Assembly (NCBI GenBank): GCA_903813345.2
Contig: CAIIXF020000457.1
Coordinates: forward strand, 27,001 to 77,500
Direction: 5' to 3'
DNA from: Owenia fusiformis
Taxonomy: Eukaryota; Annelida; Polychaeta; Sabellida; Oweniidae
DNA: 50,500 nucleotides
Shown: positions 31,829 to 45,600 of the stretch, in pieces
Numbering within the stretch: the first letter of the stretch is position 1
Layout: each line of letters opens with the position of its first letter
Made by a program: the position numbers and the translations under genes
The notes under the pieces: model-generated
Databases searched by the model: none
The model's input: only the letters and a program-made list of their open reading frames with translations
Told to the model about the DNA's origin: nothing

Positions 31829-33678
31829 CTATACATATTCCTCCCTTGAGAGACTCCTCTGGTGACCTTTATTTAAAGTAGTATTGGCACTTTCCGGCTC
31901 CTTACAGACATTAACATTGTTCACTCCAGAGCCCAGAGGGCGCTGATTGTCAGCACCAGGGGGCCCTGTGTCTGGTAACTGAGCTATATCCTTAAACACA
32001 CCAACAAGTTTTTCAAAGCTCGGTCCCCAGTTGAGTAAATAATCCCAATTTAATGAACCGTTCATTTTGTTCTTAAATTTTGAGCTTTCATCGTCGGAGA
32101 CCAGAAGTGTACTTAGAGAGCCTGAGATTGAGTTCAAGTCACTTTTACTGAAAGAGCTGTTGTTGTCTCCAGGGAGCTCTGAAAGTTGAGACAAGAATAA
32201 TATACTAGGGTCCATGTCGTTACGAACTTTCTCATCATCAGGTTCGTATTCAGAACATGTGAATGAGTCATCACTGTGAGAATCGCTAGAAGAATCATCA
32301 TTGGCCACTTGGTCATTTTCTATAGGAGATGTTTTAGGTTTAATTATATTGCCGCGTCTGTGCTCCGTTGAGCTTGAGATTGCATCTGCTGTGCTTGCAG
32401 GGCTTGATAACGGCCGTGCATTTAGTCTATTGATTTCTTCCAGAGTTAATCCCTTGCCCTTTAACCTTGGGCCACCATTTGGGGCTCCTAAAGGTGAGCG
32501 AACTCTATGTGAAATACCAGAGCTTGCGGTTGTATTGCTAACATTGCTCATAGAGTCATTGATTTCTCGTATTGGGCTACCATGGTGATTGTTCAGTAAA
32601 CTATGGGGACTAGCACGTAAGTCTATATTGTGGGAACCCCTAGAGGGGGGTCTGGAGGAGGGGTGGGGGCTCACACGTGACAGCTGATTCATGGGACTTG
32701 GGCCACGATTGTGTGGGTTAATAGGCATTGGACTCTGCCTGGCAAGATTCACATTTATTGGCATCGGGCTCTGACGCATCCCTGGTTCATGACGAGAGGG
32801 GTGCATCATGGGATGCGGAGATTGTCTGTTAAGTGGCGTGCTCTGCATTCTCAACACACCTGGACTCTCCCTAAGGAGATTATTGGGAGACTGTCTGTTA
32901 AGATTATGTGGACTCTCCCTGACTGGAGGCCCCAGGGGCCCATGCCTTTGGCCCTGAAGGTGTTGGGTATACATATTGGGCTTGTATTTACGTAATTGGC
33001 CAGCCCTGTAGCCTTTATAATGTTTCACTATGTCTATATCCGATGGTGCTATACTACTTGCATTGTCAATGTCATAATGTTCAGGGGGAGCGTCATCATA
33101 TGTATCAGTATATGCCCCATTATCCATCCCGTAATTTCCAGGCCCTGTGCTGCCCTCTATGATGATAGTACCATCTCCAATATGAAGAGGTGTCGGAATA
33201 GTGCGAGACTGAATGATATCTGGTCGTGGTGGGAGCCGATCTTCTATGGCTCTTTCATTGTACTGTCCAGATGTTAACTCATTCATTACATGTTGACGTA
33301 TAATCACCTCATCAGGTGCTTGAGCACCATCAGCGTTATCTCCGAATCCAGAATCTGGGACGCTGCGACTGCTATCATTTGCAGTTTTAGCAAGGTTACT
33401 GATTTGTTTGTTTGTCAAAGCACCTTTCGTTTTTGCTAATTTGTTACGTCGCATTTTGAAGACAATCAATCCAATCACTAAGGTAACAAGGATCACGACA
33501 CCGATGACACATATCACTGCTATTATCCCGACACTGAGAGGTTCCTGTTGATATGGTGCCGTCAAAGGACAGCTCTCACTTACGCCACCTACTGTTACGA
33601 TTTCGAACTGATCTGTATCCTGGCTGAAGTCGAGTACGTCACCATTCAAGCGGAACTCATCCATGCAACCATCGAAGC
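31829..33678 (-). CDS. FAT4: FAT4 last exon: LamG 2 end, membrane helix, cytoplasmic tail
   Basis: FDGCMDEFRLNG closes LamG 2. A hydrophobic helix (VGIIAVICVIGVVILVTLVI) follows about 50 residues in, then the stop-transfer KMRRNK and about 540 cytoplasmic residues. These include VPDSGFGDN, the conserved DNASSIAPSDIDIVKHY, about nine Ser/Thr-Pro sites in RQSP-like repeats, the acidic SSSDSHSDDSFTCSEYE and LNWDYLLNWGPSFEKLVGVF. The C-terminus EEYV resembles a PDZ ligand. TAG stop at 31829-31831. Confidence 0.97.
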
Positions 33679-36600
33679 CTGCAATCGGGAATGATAAGCA
33701 GATTAATAACAAACCTTGAGTCATATGCATTGAAATCATTTACTGTATTGTTAACATCTTCATATCAGCAGGTTGAGTTAAAATATTTAAAGGTAGATCA
33801 TGTTATTAGATCTAAAATTAAGTTAAATACACTCTCCAGTTTTAATCACTTACCAGAAACCCTGACGCCATTAGAGAAGACAAGACTATCAGAGCCCCCT
33901 ATTGAGAGTTCCTGTACATCAATGCCCAGGAAGTCATGGGGCTTGATGGAATATTTCTCAACTTCTTGGTATTGGTTGTCAATGGTGATGGTTACTATGT
34001 TACCTAGAATACAACAAATACAAAGATGAAACAACTGCATTTCACTTACTGTATTCAGTAAAACTTTTTGAATTGGTGATAACAATTTCTCAAATATGTA
34101 AGGTTATTAAATTTCCAACATTTGTATTATACTATTATTGTATGTAGTGTACCTTAGCAAAGTATTGGTTACCTGTAATGGCAAGAGATATGTTATGCCA
34201 CTCTGAGTCTGCAACACTGACACTCGTAACCCTTACTGAGGATGTAACACCAGTATCTGGGCTGAAACTGTACCTCACAGAGCCATCTACCAGCTGTAAA
34301 AATAAATATCTCATTTTTAAACATAGCAATATTTTTATATTCTGTTATATTACAATATTACACTTCTAATATTTCCTCTTACAGGATTTTTTGGAAATTT
34401 AAAACAATTTTTTTTATTATAGAGATTCTGCTTAACAAAAAAATTTACCACCCTCTACATCCAAACTCCAGATGCAATCTACAATGTCCAAAATGAAGTA
34501 GCTTCTGGATGACCTTTGGATTCCTATGATCGACAATAAAAATTACAATTAACCCTTATGTTCCTTACCTCCAGCAAAGAGTAAGCACTGTTAGATTTTG
34601 CATAGAATAACATCCCATTGGACTTCTGAGTTCTCATGTTCATCGAGATTGACTTGGTTTCTGATGTCACAGGCACAGCACGTCGTTTGCGTGATGATTG
34701 CGCCAACATCTGGTCTCGTTTGTAGCTCTCCTTTAGTTTAAGTTGAACAAAGGCATTGCTGCCAAATGTGAAAGAGCCTCCGTCTGAAAATATGAGCCCA
34801 TTTTAAGGTTATTTAATTCATTCGGCAGAATTTGAATTTTCAGTTAATAATGTGATGTATCATAAAATTATAATTGCTGATACAGGGGTTTCACAAAAAC
34901 ATACCTTTTGCACAGTTAGATCCAGAAAACCCGGGTTCACATTGACAGCGATGTGTCGCCCACTCATCAATGCAAACCCCACGATTATTACACACATCTC
35001 CAGAACAGGCCCCAGCCAGGGACTGCCTCTTGCACTTGTTAGAAGTATGATTCATGGCACGTGGTTGGATGTCAAAAAGCTGCGTTCCTTCAACTGTGAT
35101 ATTTCGGAGACATCCGATGAAGTCGTGTGTTTGGATCTGACCTGGTCGATCCAGGATTGTTTCGATGTAGCGGATCCCACCAATACTTAACGCATTACCA
35201 CTGGCGCCAACATCAAGCATTCTGTAATGATACATTAGGGAAATGTAGAACTTTGTTGTTTTATTTATTAAGTTGATTTATAGATGGCGTGATATGTGTC
35301 AATGGAGACTTCTATTGAAAAATTTTAACATTCTTTGCTTTAGGAAATAATGTACAAATTACTATTCATTTGATATTAACACATGTACAGTATAATAAAT
35401 GATAATAAAATTAAAAATATAAACAAAAGTAAATAAATAATAACAAACAAGTCCGATTTCTCAATTTAACTCAATATGGTCTACAGTTAGGCAAATGAGA
35501 ATCATTAATTTCAGTTTGAACACTTACATAAAGTTTGAGGGGCAATAAAAGTCGATCAAACCCAAATCAATCATGGAGTATTTGCCACTTGACAATCGAT
35601 TTATTTAGTTACATTGTTAATCTTATCACAACACTTGAACATCAAAGTCACATATCATAAACTTGATTGTACTAAGTAAAGTTGAAGTGATAACTGGATA
35701 ACTCGTAGAAAGTAAGCTTGGTGATATCATGGAATATGTTCAAATGGGTAAATAAAGGAAATTATCACTAATTAAATTAACACATTTGTTCTATCAGGGC
35801 ATTAAGGAGATGAAAATGTCATGTAATATAAAGTTAAGATAAGGTCTATTTAAATCAGACAGGAAATTGAATTCAAGAAATTATAGTATAGTTTGAAGCA
35901 CTGCGACGTAAACGAAGGCACATGTATTAACTTTTCAGACTTCTTAATAATTGGGTGTCATTGTAAACTCTCATTAAGCTCCAATTTATCTCTTCAAATT
36001 TGTTTTCATGAACAGAGTTGAAATATCTGCGTTGTTAAATTTCAGAATTATTTCAATTTGAGATGTTAGATATGTCTAGGCCATTCTTCAATTGTATTGA
36101 ATTTCAAATCATATCAATAGAACATACAAATATTTCACACCTTTTCTAGATATTATCTCTAGAATCTTCACACCTTATACTTATAAGTCTTGTTTATAGA
36201 TCATTGATGTTACAACGGCAAGCTCATTAATCTAATTTATTTTTCATGATTTGATCATTTATTTCTCCGAGATGATTAATCATGTAATTCTCTAATTGAC
36301 AAAATGCTTTTTTGAAGTTGTATTTTGCGATGAATTAATTTGAAATAATATATATTATGTCAAGATTTTCTGATAATATTCAGTGGAAATGGCAATTTTC
36401 TGTAATATAGTGAAAATAAATATCTTTAATTTCAAAAGTATCTCACACAGTATCACACAGTATTAAATGTGACATAAGGGACCATTTCAAAACATTATAC
36501 ACAGTGAAACACATTTTCAAAACCATGTGCTTTTTCCTCCCCTAAAAACATAACTTTAACATTGATTTCTTGGGAAACTTCCGAAGCCAGAAAATCAACA

Positions 36601-39600
36601 TTATAAATGTATAAATTGAAAAATCACCTTTTACCCCCTCCCACCCCCAAATTGTAATTGGGTGTACAGTATATATTTTGACACAATCCCAATACTTACT
36701 GGTTATTTCCCTGGCTGGTGGCTGAAACGTAGCAGTTTGGGTCACCCTGTATGCAGGCGTCACACTCAGCAAGACTTTCTGGACACTCTGTAACCATTAG
36801 GTTCCCACTCTGTAACACACAAAATTAAAACATATAATTCTGATCACCCTGTGAAAAATCAATGGAGGTACCTCTATCATCTAATGCTAACTTTCACTAT
36901 TTCAATATTAGTCAAGTCACTGTTTTTCAGACTGTTTTTTCTCCATATATGTTATGGAGGATTAAGAACATTAAGACATTAGACTCAACACTTTAATCTC
37001 AATTATTCACAAAAATTGATGTTTATTTTGGGTTTGATCAGCCTAACAATGTAACATTGTTTAGAATAAGATTTCAGTTTTTGTTACAATCCCAAATTAT
37101 GATTCAAAAAATGCCATTGTTCACTTTCGACTCAACAGTGACTTGAGACGAAATGGTTCATAATAACAACAGTTCCAAAAACAAAGTTTAACAGTAACGC
37201 ATGTATAATATAATACAATGGATAATTATTCCTTACCATGTAACACACATGAAAAAATCTGCAAATGTTAAAAACTTTCTACTAATTATGACAACATTAT
37301 AGATTAACCACATGTGAATTCTATTACACATGTTAACAGACAAGTCTGCATTTGTCAGCAGATTTTACGATAAAAGATAAACTAGGAACAGTCTGGGAGG
37401 GAACTGTGACTTTACCTCCCATATCTGAATTCCTCTAACCGGAACATCAAAAATCACTCTAATCATGCTATTTCATTCAATTTCTCTCTTATTCTAAACA
37501 AAAAGTGAGAATATACAGGATTTCTATGTATATTAGTTTGTTTGATATAACTAGGTTTAATGTTTTCCTTGCTTATTTCTCGCTTGTGTTTATTTCTCAA
37601 GATTTAGGGATGTTGCCCGTGATTTTAAATTCATGAGTCAGACCTTAAAACACATAACCATCACTCATAATTTAGTTACCTACCTCACGCTAAAGATGAA
37701 ATGATAAATCTTAGCACTGATTTTTACAACAAAAATATATGATAATATAATATATGATACTATAGGACATAATACTGAGTTTATAAATCTACTTCATACA
37801 CAAAATAAAATTCCAAGCATTTTTGATATTTTTAAATTGTATGTCATGAATTTGATCAAAGTTATGAATTTGAAAAATAATCTAAGGGGTAGTCATCCAA
37901 AAAAACGAGTGTGTAATTGGCCCCAGCTTAGCAGAGTCAAGCTCCCCTGCTATGTCATATCCATATAATACTCCAGTATTTAGCCACCGCTGGGCAACTG
38001 ACAAATTCAAATGTTGAAAAATTATGATTTGGTGTCGGTTTCATGATGTATGAAGTGATTTTTCTTATTTTCTGTCATTTTTGGAACTTCTACAAGTATA
38101 CTGACTGGATTTTTTCTTTAAATTCTAAAAATGTAATTTTTCATTAAGAATACAGCAATATACATTTGAACATGCACATTTAAGATCAAAATATTGTATT
38201 TTGATTTGAATTACATTTCTCATCATAAAAATTTGAATTTGGATTTTTCTTAGAGCCCTTTTCATGAAAGTCATAATATGGGAGGAACTTGAGCATAATT
38301 TGGGACCATTAACATGAGAAATACAAGACACTAACTGTGCATTGTATGGAGTGGTTTTCTTGCTAAAATGGACATTGAAACAAAATCTCAGTTTAATTAC
38401 CTTCACAAGTAAAGTGATGATGCTCACACCTTTATTGCCCCATTTTCGTTTAAAATTACCAAAAATGTGGGGGTGATTCATCAAAACTTGACAGTCAAAT
38501 AATGATCAGATCTGATGGAATTCAGAATTCCGCTTTACTGGGTCAGAATTTGTGTATCAGGTCAATAGACCCATATGTGAGATAAGATTCTTCTTAATTT
38601 TGGTCAATTTCAATAATTATTATTAAGTATCAGAGAGATCAGGAGAATTTAAACATTACTTTATGCTTTTATTTCAAATCTTGAATACTAAAGTTAAATG
38701 AAAATTCTGAGATTGTTTCAGTGAAAGCTGATTCACATTTATGGCGTGAGACTTAAACAACAACAGCTACATATTGTCCAAATTTACAATAAACAGATAT
38801 TCAGGAGTGAAGTTCTACATTACAATTATAAACAAATAAACATGATATTTTATACGATAATGACCAATGAAAAGAAATTAACTTAAAACTTGATTGCATA
38901 CTGGACACTTTAACCTGAGGGACTTTTGACCTTTTTTATTCCCGATGACACTCCGCTCTATTAACCCTGTCAGAGAAAGGTTCAATTTCAATTATTTTCA
39001 TTCCGATATTTCAGGATCATGTTACTGTATGATATCGACACTCTATTATGCTCTGCTCTCCAAAATTAAAATCATTATTTTGTATTGGTGAAATACCAGT
39101 AGATAAAAAAATGACATGCCCTTCAAACAACAATTTCTATGGTAATTATTTAGAACAGTATGCATTTTGGTATTTTCTCAATATATCTGCACACCAGAGT
39201 TCACTGCTTTATCATTTTTCTCTACTTTTCATAATCAAAAAAAAAGTCTACAGAGAATTCTCTTTTACACCATCATTTTATTTGTAAAAAAATAAAATAA
39301 GGGTTCATGCACTGATCGCAAACTGAGATAAGATACAATATCCTGGGGGAGAGGATATCATATTCAGGGGTTAATTTCACTTTAAATCAGGTGTGAATAA
39401 AGATTTCAGTTCATCAAATGATTATTACCTTGTCACTAACTCAAGATAACTTGACGCTATCTCTCCATTCCTTTTGGTCAAAAACATCTCAGATTTCCAA
39501 ATTTTGGTAGAAATTTCATATTTTTATTTCAACACTAAAAAATCTGGAAATGAGGTGTAAAAACTTGACGTTATCTCTCTGGTAGATCTAAGGAGCAATC

Positions 39601-42600
39601 AGAGTTCATATGATCAAAAAATAATCTTTTTATCATCTGGAAGTGTCTAACTATATTGGGTTATAATTTCTTGATTGAAAATGAATTTTTCTTTCATATT
39701 GGCTGTTTATACTATTCAAGATTTTTAGCTCGAAGCCATGAGCTATTCTGCTTTATTCTTCAACACATAATTCAAATCATTCATTATTACTAAATTACAG
39801 TGACAGTTCATATGCCTTTGAGTAAGGTACCATGTCAAATCATGTACATTATTGTTCATTTTGTAAAAATTTAGAACAAATTCTAAATATTCATTTTGAG
39901 ATTGACAAATGTAAAATAAGCATTTGAACACCATATGGTGAAAATGTAAAACTAATTTCACATTGTCTGGAGAATTCATCACCGTTTTGTACAGATAAAA
40001 TTCGAACTTGGTCATTTGAATATTTTCTGGTTGAAATCATTTTTCAAAATGGTCATCTAAATTGGACATGATGCGGATGATAATGGAACAATATGGCACG
40101 CCTGCTGGGAGTTTTCACTGAAAGAACCTGAGTTATCTAGGATCAATCTCAGCTAAATTCTAATGATAATAATGAAATCGATAACAAATATATTGACGTT
40201 GATATTAAATATGCATGCCATGTGAAGATTTACCAGACCAGATGAGAGAAAAATAATTTTCTGCCCTGAATTTATACAAGTTCCTATCCCAAGATATAAG
40301 GATGTTACAAATTGTGTCAAATATGAACTCATTAAACTTGGCATTTATACGGTAGCTTTGGCTTAACACCATAATAATAAAGAAACATAAATGCACAATT
40401 TTTTTGAAAAAACATTTAGACATGATAAAGCTACAAAATGAAATAAACGTGTCAGCTACTCCAAAAATGTATAGCATAACTTAAAAATATATATCAAAGT
40501 AAAATGTTCATTCCAGTAAATTAGACCAGTTAACCCTGAAGCTCTCTTGTAAGCAGTTTATGAGAGACTGTTCAAGGTACCGAGTTCCAGTAAATGAAGC
40601 AGAAATATGAAGACATCAAGTGTGTCAAAAAGTCATCTTTTAAAGATAAATCCACTCCATTGATTGAACATTTTACTTCTGGAGCTGATTAGGAACAATA
40701 GTTTAAGACATGTTGTCATTTTGTGTTAATTAAGACACTTTATCATAGATTATGTGTACAATAACGAGTTATCCTCCTCTCTTGTTATTCTCAAATACTC
40801 ATCCGCACCCTTAGATAAACCTTCCACTCTCTAATTATTTATATACGCTGTAATTTTAACACCAGTGCCGACCATTAAAATTACTACAATTTTAATTTGC
40901 GAAAAGTGTCATTTTTGACGGCAGCAGGTGTGTGGGTTGGTCACTTATGGACGGAGATAGGACGCGAGTTTCATTTAGAGAGATAAGGATTATCATTATG
41001 GTTATTATCATTATATTGAAATTATATATAATATAGATAATCTGACCTTGTGTTACAAACATTGAAATTAACAATAGGTAATGTTTAAATGGGTGGACCT
41101 AATAGTAAATCTTAATGATATATACAGCTGTATTTAATCATTGAAAGAAAAATTATGAAGTTGAAACATCATAATTACCTTTCCATTTCTGTTAGCCATC
41201 AAACGATACCATTTCCCATCAGTCACTACTTTCTGAAGAGTCATACGTGTCACTTCTCCGACTCCCAGATTAAACGAGAACTGGATTTTGCCATCAATGA
41301 TCTCTATAGCGATGAAGTCCTTGTCGTATCCAGCTTCTCCAGGGTGATATAGCAACAGAGCATTTTTCTTCACTGTCGAGAACTCCATTGCGATACTGTT
41401 TGTCTCACGGTTATTTATGGTGGTCGTATATTCCATGTAGGACGTCGCTTCAAAGTTACGACTGGCGATCTCACAGCGTGATCCAGCATCGCCAAAGTCA
41501 CAATCACACGTGTACCCAGAATCCTCATTGAGGCATAATCCTCCATTCAAACATGGCTGACTTTGGCAGAACCCAAGGATATCCTCGCAAGTTTTACCAG
41601 AATACCCGATGACACAATCACAATAGAATGATCCGATTGTATTGTGACAAGTCCCTGTGTTCTTACACGGCATCTGGGAGCATTCATTGACATCATCACC
41701 ACAGGTGTCGCCGGTGTAGTTAGGAGGGCAGATACATTTATGGTTTCCATCGTCGATGTAACATGTTGCTCCATGTTGACATGGGTTTTCAGTGCAGCTA
41801 GCTAACCGAGTTTCACAATTCTGTCCGGTGAAACCTTCAGGGCAAGCACATGTGAATGTGTACACAATTTCAGGAGATGTCACGATTTGATGAGGTCCAT
41901 CATAAATGTTATATCCTTCGTTGATTTCAATTACATCCTGGCACTCACCCCCTGAACTACATTGGTTGACCCCACATTCTGAAAATCCAGTACTTGAGAA
42001 TACAACACCGCATTCTATCTCCATTGCCCTTTTATTCAAATCTATCTTACTCTGAACTACTGACTTAAACACATATCCGCCATTTTGTTCACGAACTGCC
42101 ACAAATAGATTTAAATCATCGTCACTTTGCTCAAATCCATACAGCATAACTGTTTGGCCATCAGGAAATACATTACTGAAAGATTGTACTAGTCTCTGGT
42201 AGGCCTCCAACATAAAGGCTTTAATTGTGATATTGCGCAACTGGAGCACCAATGTGTTATCCACGGTATCTTGGGTAAATGAGCTAAAATGTACAGTGAC
42301 GGGTGAATACACTGTAGAATATACACCATCATTTCCACTGATATTCAATGCAAACTGAGACTCAACCTCCACTCTAGTCGACTGCAGGTTACAGTCTGAT
42401 GTCACGCTGAACACACTGGTGTCTCCACCTATGATATCACATTGGTAGTCTCCGCTAGAATCTGGATCGAGCGGTCGCACATTGCCGACAATTCCTCCAT
42501 CAAATACGCCATCTTGCATATTCACATAGATCTTAAGTAGGCGTGAATCAGCTGGCGAATCATTCTGGTCAGACACCAATACACGTACCTGAAATAAAAA

Positions 42601-45600
42601 AAATATGAATAATACAAATGTTTGTAACTCAGCTGTTAAAAACACAGCAAGATAGCAGTGAATCATGGCTTACAATAGATCCCACTGGTGTTTGACTGGT
42701 TGTTTCACATCAGCTCTAAGCACAGGATTTCATTCTGTGTAACATACTATTATAAAGCAAATCTTTTTACATTAATCCACAGAGGTGGGTGTCACTAAAA
42801 TTAAATAAAATGCTGAGGAAAGTAATTGTTCGAAATGGATTAACCAATAACCAATCACTGACCTGTAAGAAGGACGTCTGAGTGGGAATCCCATTATCTT
42901 TCACTTCTACATTGAGCATGTACTGGGCTTGAGTCTCTCTGTCTAACACACGTGTTGTCCTGATGATTCCAGTTGTCGTAGCAACACTGAATGTATCACC
43001 ATGATCCATCAGGGTATACCTATAGGGTCCCTGGTTGGGAGCAAGGTCAAGGTCATTTGTGTACTGAGAAAGGTCAATTACTGTGCTGAATTCAGATTTT
43101 CCCTCCAAGACTTTCCCAGTGGGGACAGAAGGCAGGAAATAGGGGGCATTGTCATTCACATCTGTGACATAGATCTTTACTTCTGTTGAACCTAAAAAAT
43201 AATAATCAAAAATAGTTGAAGCATTGTGTTTTTTTCATTTTTACAAATAAAGCATTCAACTCATTTATTAAATCATCTTGGTTTTAATTTTGACAATTAA
43301 ATGCAAGAAATATCAAAATTGAAATGATGTCCAAATCATGCATCATAATTTTCCTTTGTAATGTTGCAGTAAATAGTAATCTGTAATTATGATCCCCATA
43401 ATATAACATTAAATAAGGACAGAAAGAATATAAAACGTGACCGACAACCCAAGTTTCATTTAGCAGATTATGAACAGAATTAAATCAAAAGAATATTCAG
43501 GATTAAATAAGACATATTGTTACTGAAGTTATTTTCACCCTGAAAAAATTACAAAAAATTACTAAAGTTTTGCTGACAGGATCATTACAATCTGAACTTT
43601 TATGGCAGTTTATGGGATTTTAAAGATGAAATGAATGTTATTGTCATATATAGTGTCATGATTTTCTGCTTGGATATAGAGTAGATCGAAGAATTATCTA
43701 AGAGTGTAGATGAAGTTCAGGTCTTATAAAGGGTAAGTTATATCATATCTAACAATGGGATACCTTCGTGTAATGTCACATTACAACAACACTTCACAGA
43801 ACCACCTCAAGTCAAACAAGTCAAAACATCATTAGCCAATTCATATTTTTCATTTATCTTATTTATTAATACCTATAGACTGTGGAATGGGTTATTAAAA
43901 GTATTATTTAATTTCAATGACTATGGAAATAAAATATGCAAACTTATCATAATACTGTATGTCTTTATTTCATACAGAATAAATGTTTACGAATGTAGAA
44001 ACAACAAAAAACTCACCAGTTTGAGGTGGAGTCCCAGAGTCAATGGCAGCGACAGTGAGATTGTATGTTGCGATAGTTTCCCGATCCAGTTTCTTGGCAA
44101 GGCTGATCCAGCCGCTAGTGCTGTCTATGGTGAACTGATCCTCGATGTTGCCAGACAGGAAGGTGTACGAGAACTGGTTGTCGCTACTGGCGAGATCATT
44201 ATCGTTGGCAGTTACTTGGGTCACTTGGACATCTGTGGCAGAATCTTCTCGAATGTAATCTTCGAACAGTGTCTGGGTGAACAATGGCGCATCGTTAGCA
44301 TCTTGGATTGTAATTGTTACCTCACAAGTGTCAGTATCATTACCATGGATACCACCATGATTTTTGGCCAGGATTTCAACAACAATCTGACCCTCAGATT
44401 CATGGTCGAGTTTTGTTGATACGGTTATCACACCAGTTTTCTCATTGATTGCAAACCCTTTAAGGTTGCTATCACCAATAAGAAAATATTCCACAACTCC
44501 ATCTAGACCAGAATCATCATCTTTAGCCAATACGGAACCAACGAGGTAACCCTCATCAGCCGATTCACTGACAATGAATCCATAACGAGGCTGAGTGAAT
44601 CGTGGGATAAACTCATTAACACCCAGTACATATACGGTAACTGTAGTTACATTCTGCAAGATGGTGCCAGGATTAATGGCAGTGACCTCCATGGTGTAAC
44701 TGACTCTCTGTTCATAGTCAATATTTCCCTGGGACTTTATCACTCCAGTGTTCTCATTGATGAAGAACTTATCCAATGCTTCCGTTGAGCCTGAGAGCTC
44801 ATATTTGATAACAGGATTTGTGTCGAGATCTACAGCGATGGCTGTGAATACCTCAGTTCCACTTGGGGAATTCTCTGAGACATAAGCCTTGTATGATGTC
44901 TGGTTAAATGTAGGTGGGTTGTCATTGATATCACGTAGGTTAACAGTGAAGATCCTGGAGACTTCCTTAGGTATGGCTCCTCTGTCTCTAGCAGTGATGT
45001 TTAACTCATACGCCTTTGAAGTCTCATAGTCGATAGCACCTTCCACAGTGATGTACCCTTGACTCTCATCAATGGAGAATAACTGGCTGTCTTCTATATA
45101 ATAAGATATCAGGCCGTTAGCACCAGAGTCATCATCTACAGCTGTTATCGTTGCAATCACAGAGCCCTTGGCTTTGTTTTCTGGTATCTCAACGAACCAT
45201 TGAGGGTTTGTGAACTGTGGAGTCTGTCTGTTTGTCTCAGTTATCTGCAGTGTTAGGGTTGTTGTATTGAACAGTACTGGTACTCCTTTATCTTGTGCTT
45301 TGATGTTGATCTCTAGCTCTTCATTGACCTTATCAGATACTTCCTGGGTAAGGATAACATTCCCAGTGAATTTCTCAACACGGACGTATGAGGAGTCTGC
45401 TCCACCATTGTTGTAGTATTCCACCTCTGCGTTGGTGCCATGATCGCGATCATCCCACGCTGTGATCTGCATGATGAGGTCACCTGACTGTGCTGTCTCA
45501 ACAACGGGAATCTTATAATCAACATCAGCAAACACTGGAGCGTATTTATTGGCTTCTTTTACCACAACTGTAACTGTGACCTCGCTAGATTTTGGAGGGT

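Noticed and set aside
36740-36760. TTTGGGTCACCCTGTATGC resembling the 30956 MITE end
   Set aside because: It lies inside a FAT4 coding exon that reads QGDPNC in phase, so the match is chance.
44021-44419. 132-codon plus-strand frame
   Set aside because: Antisense shadow of the large FAT4 cadherin exon.
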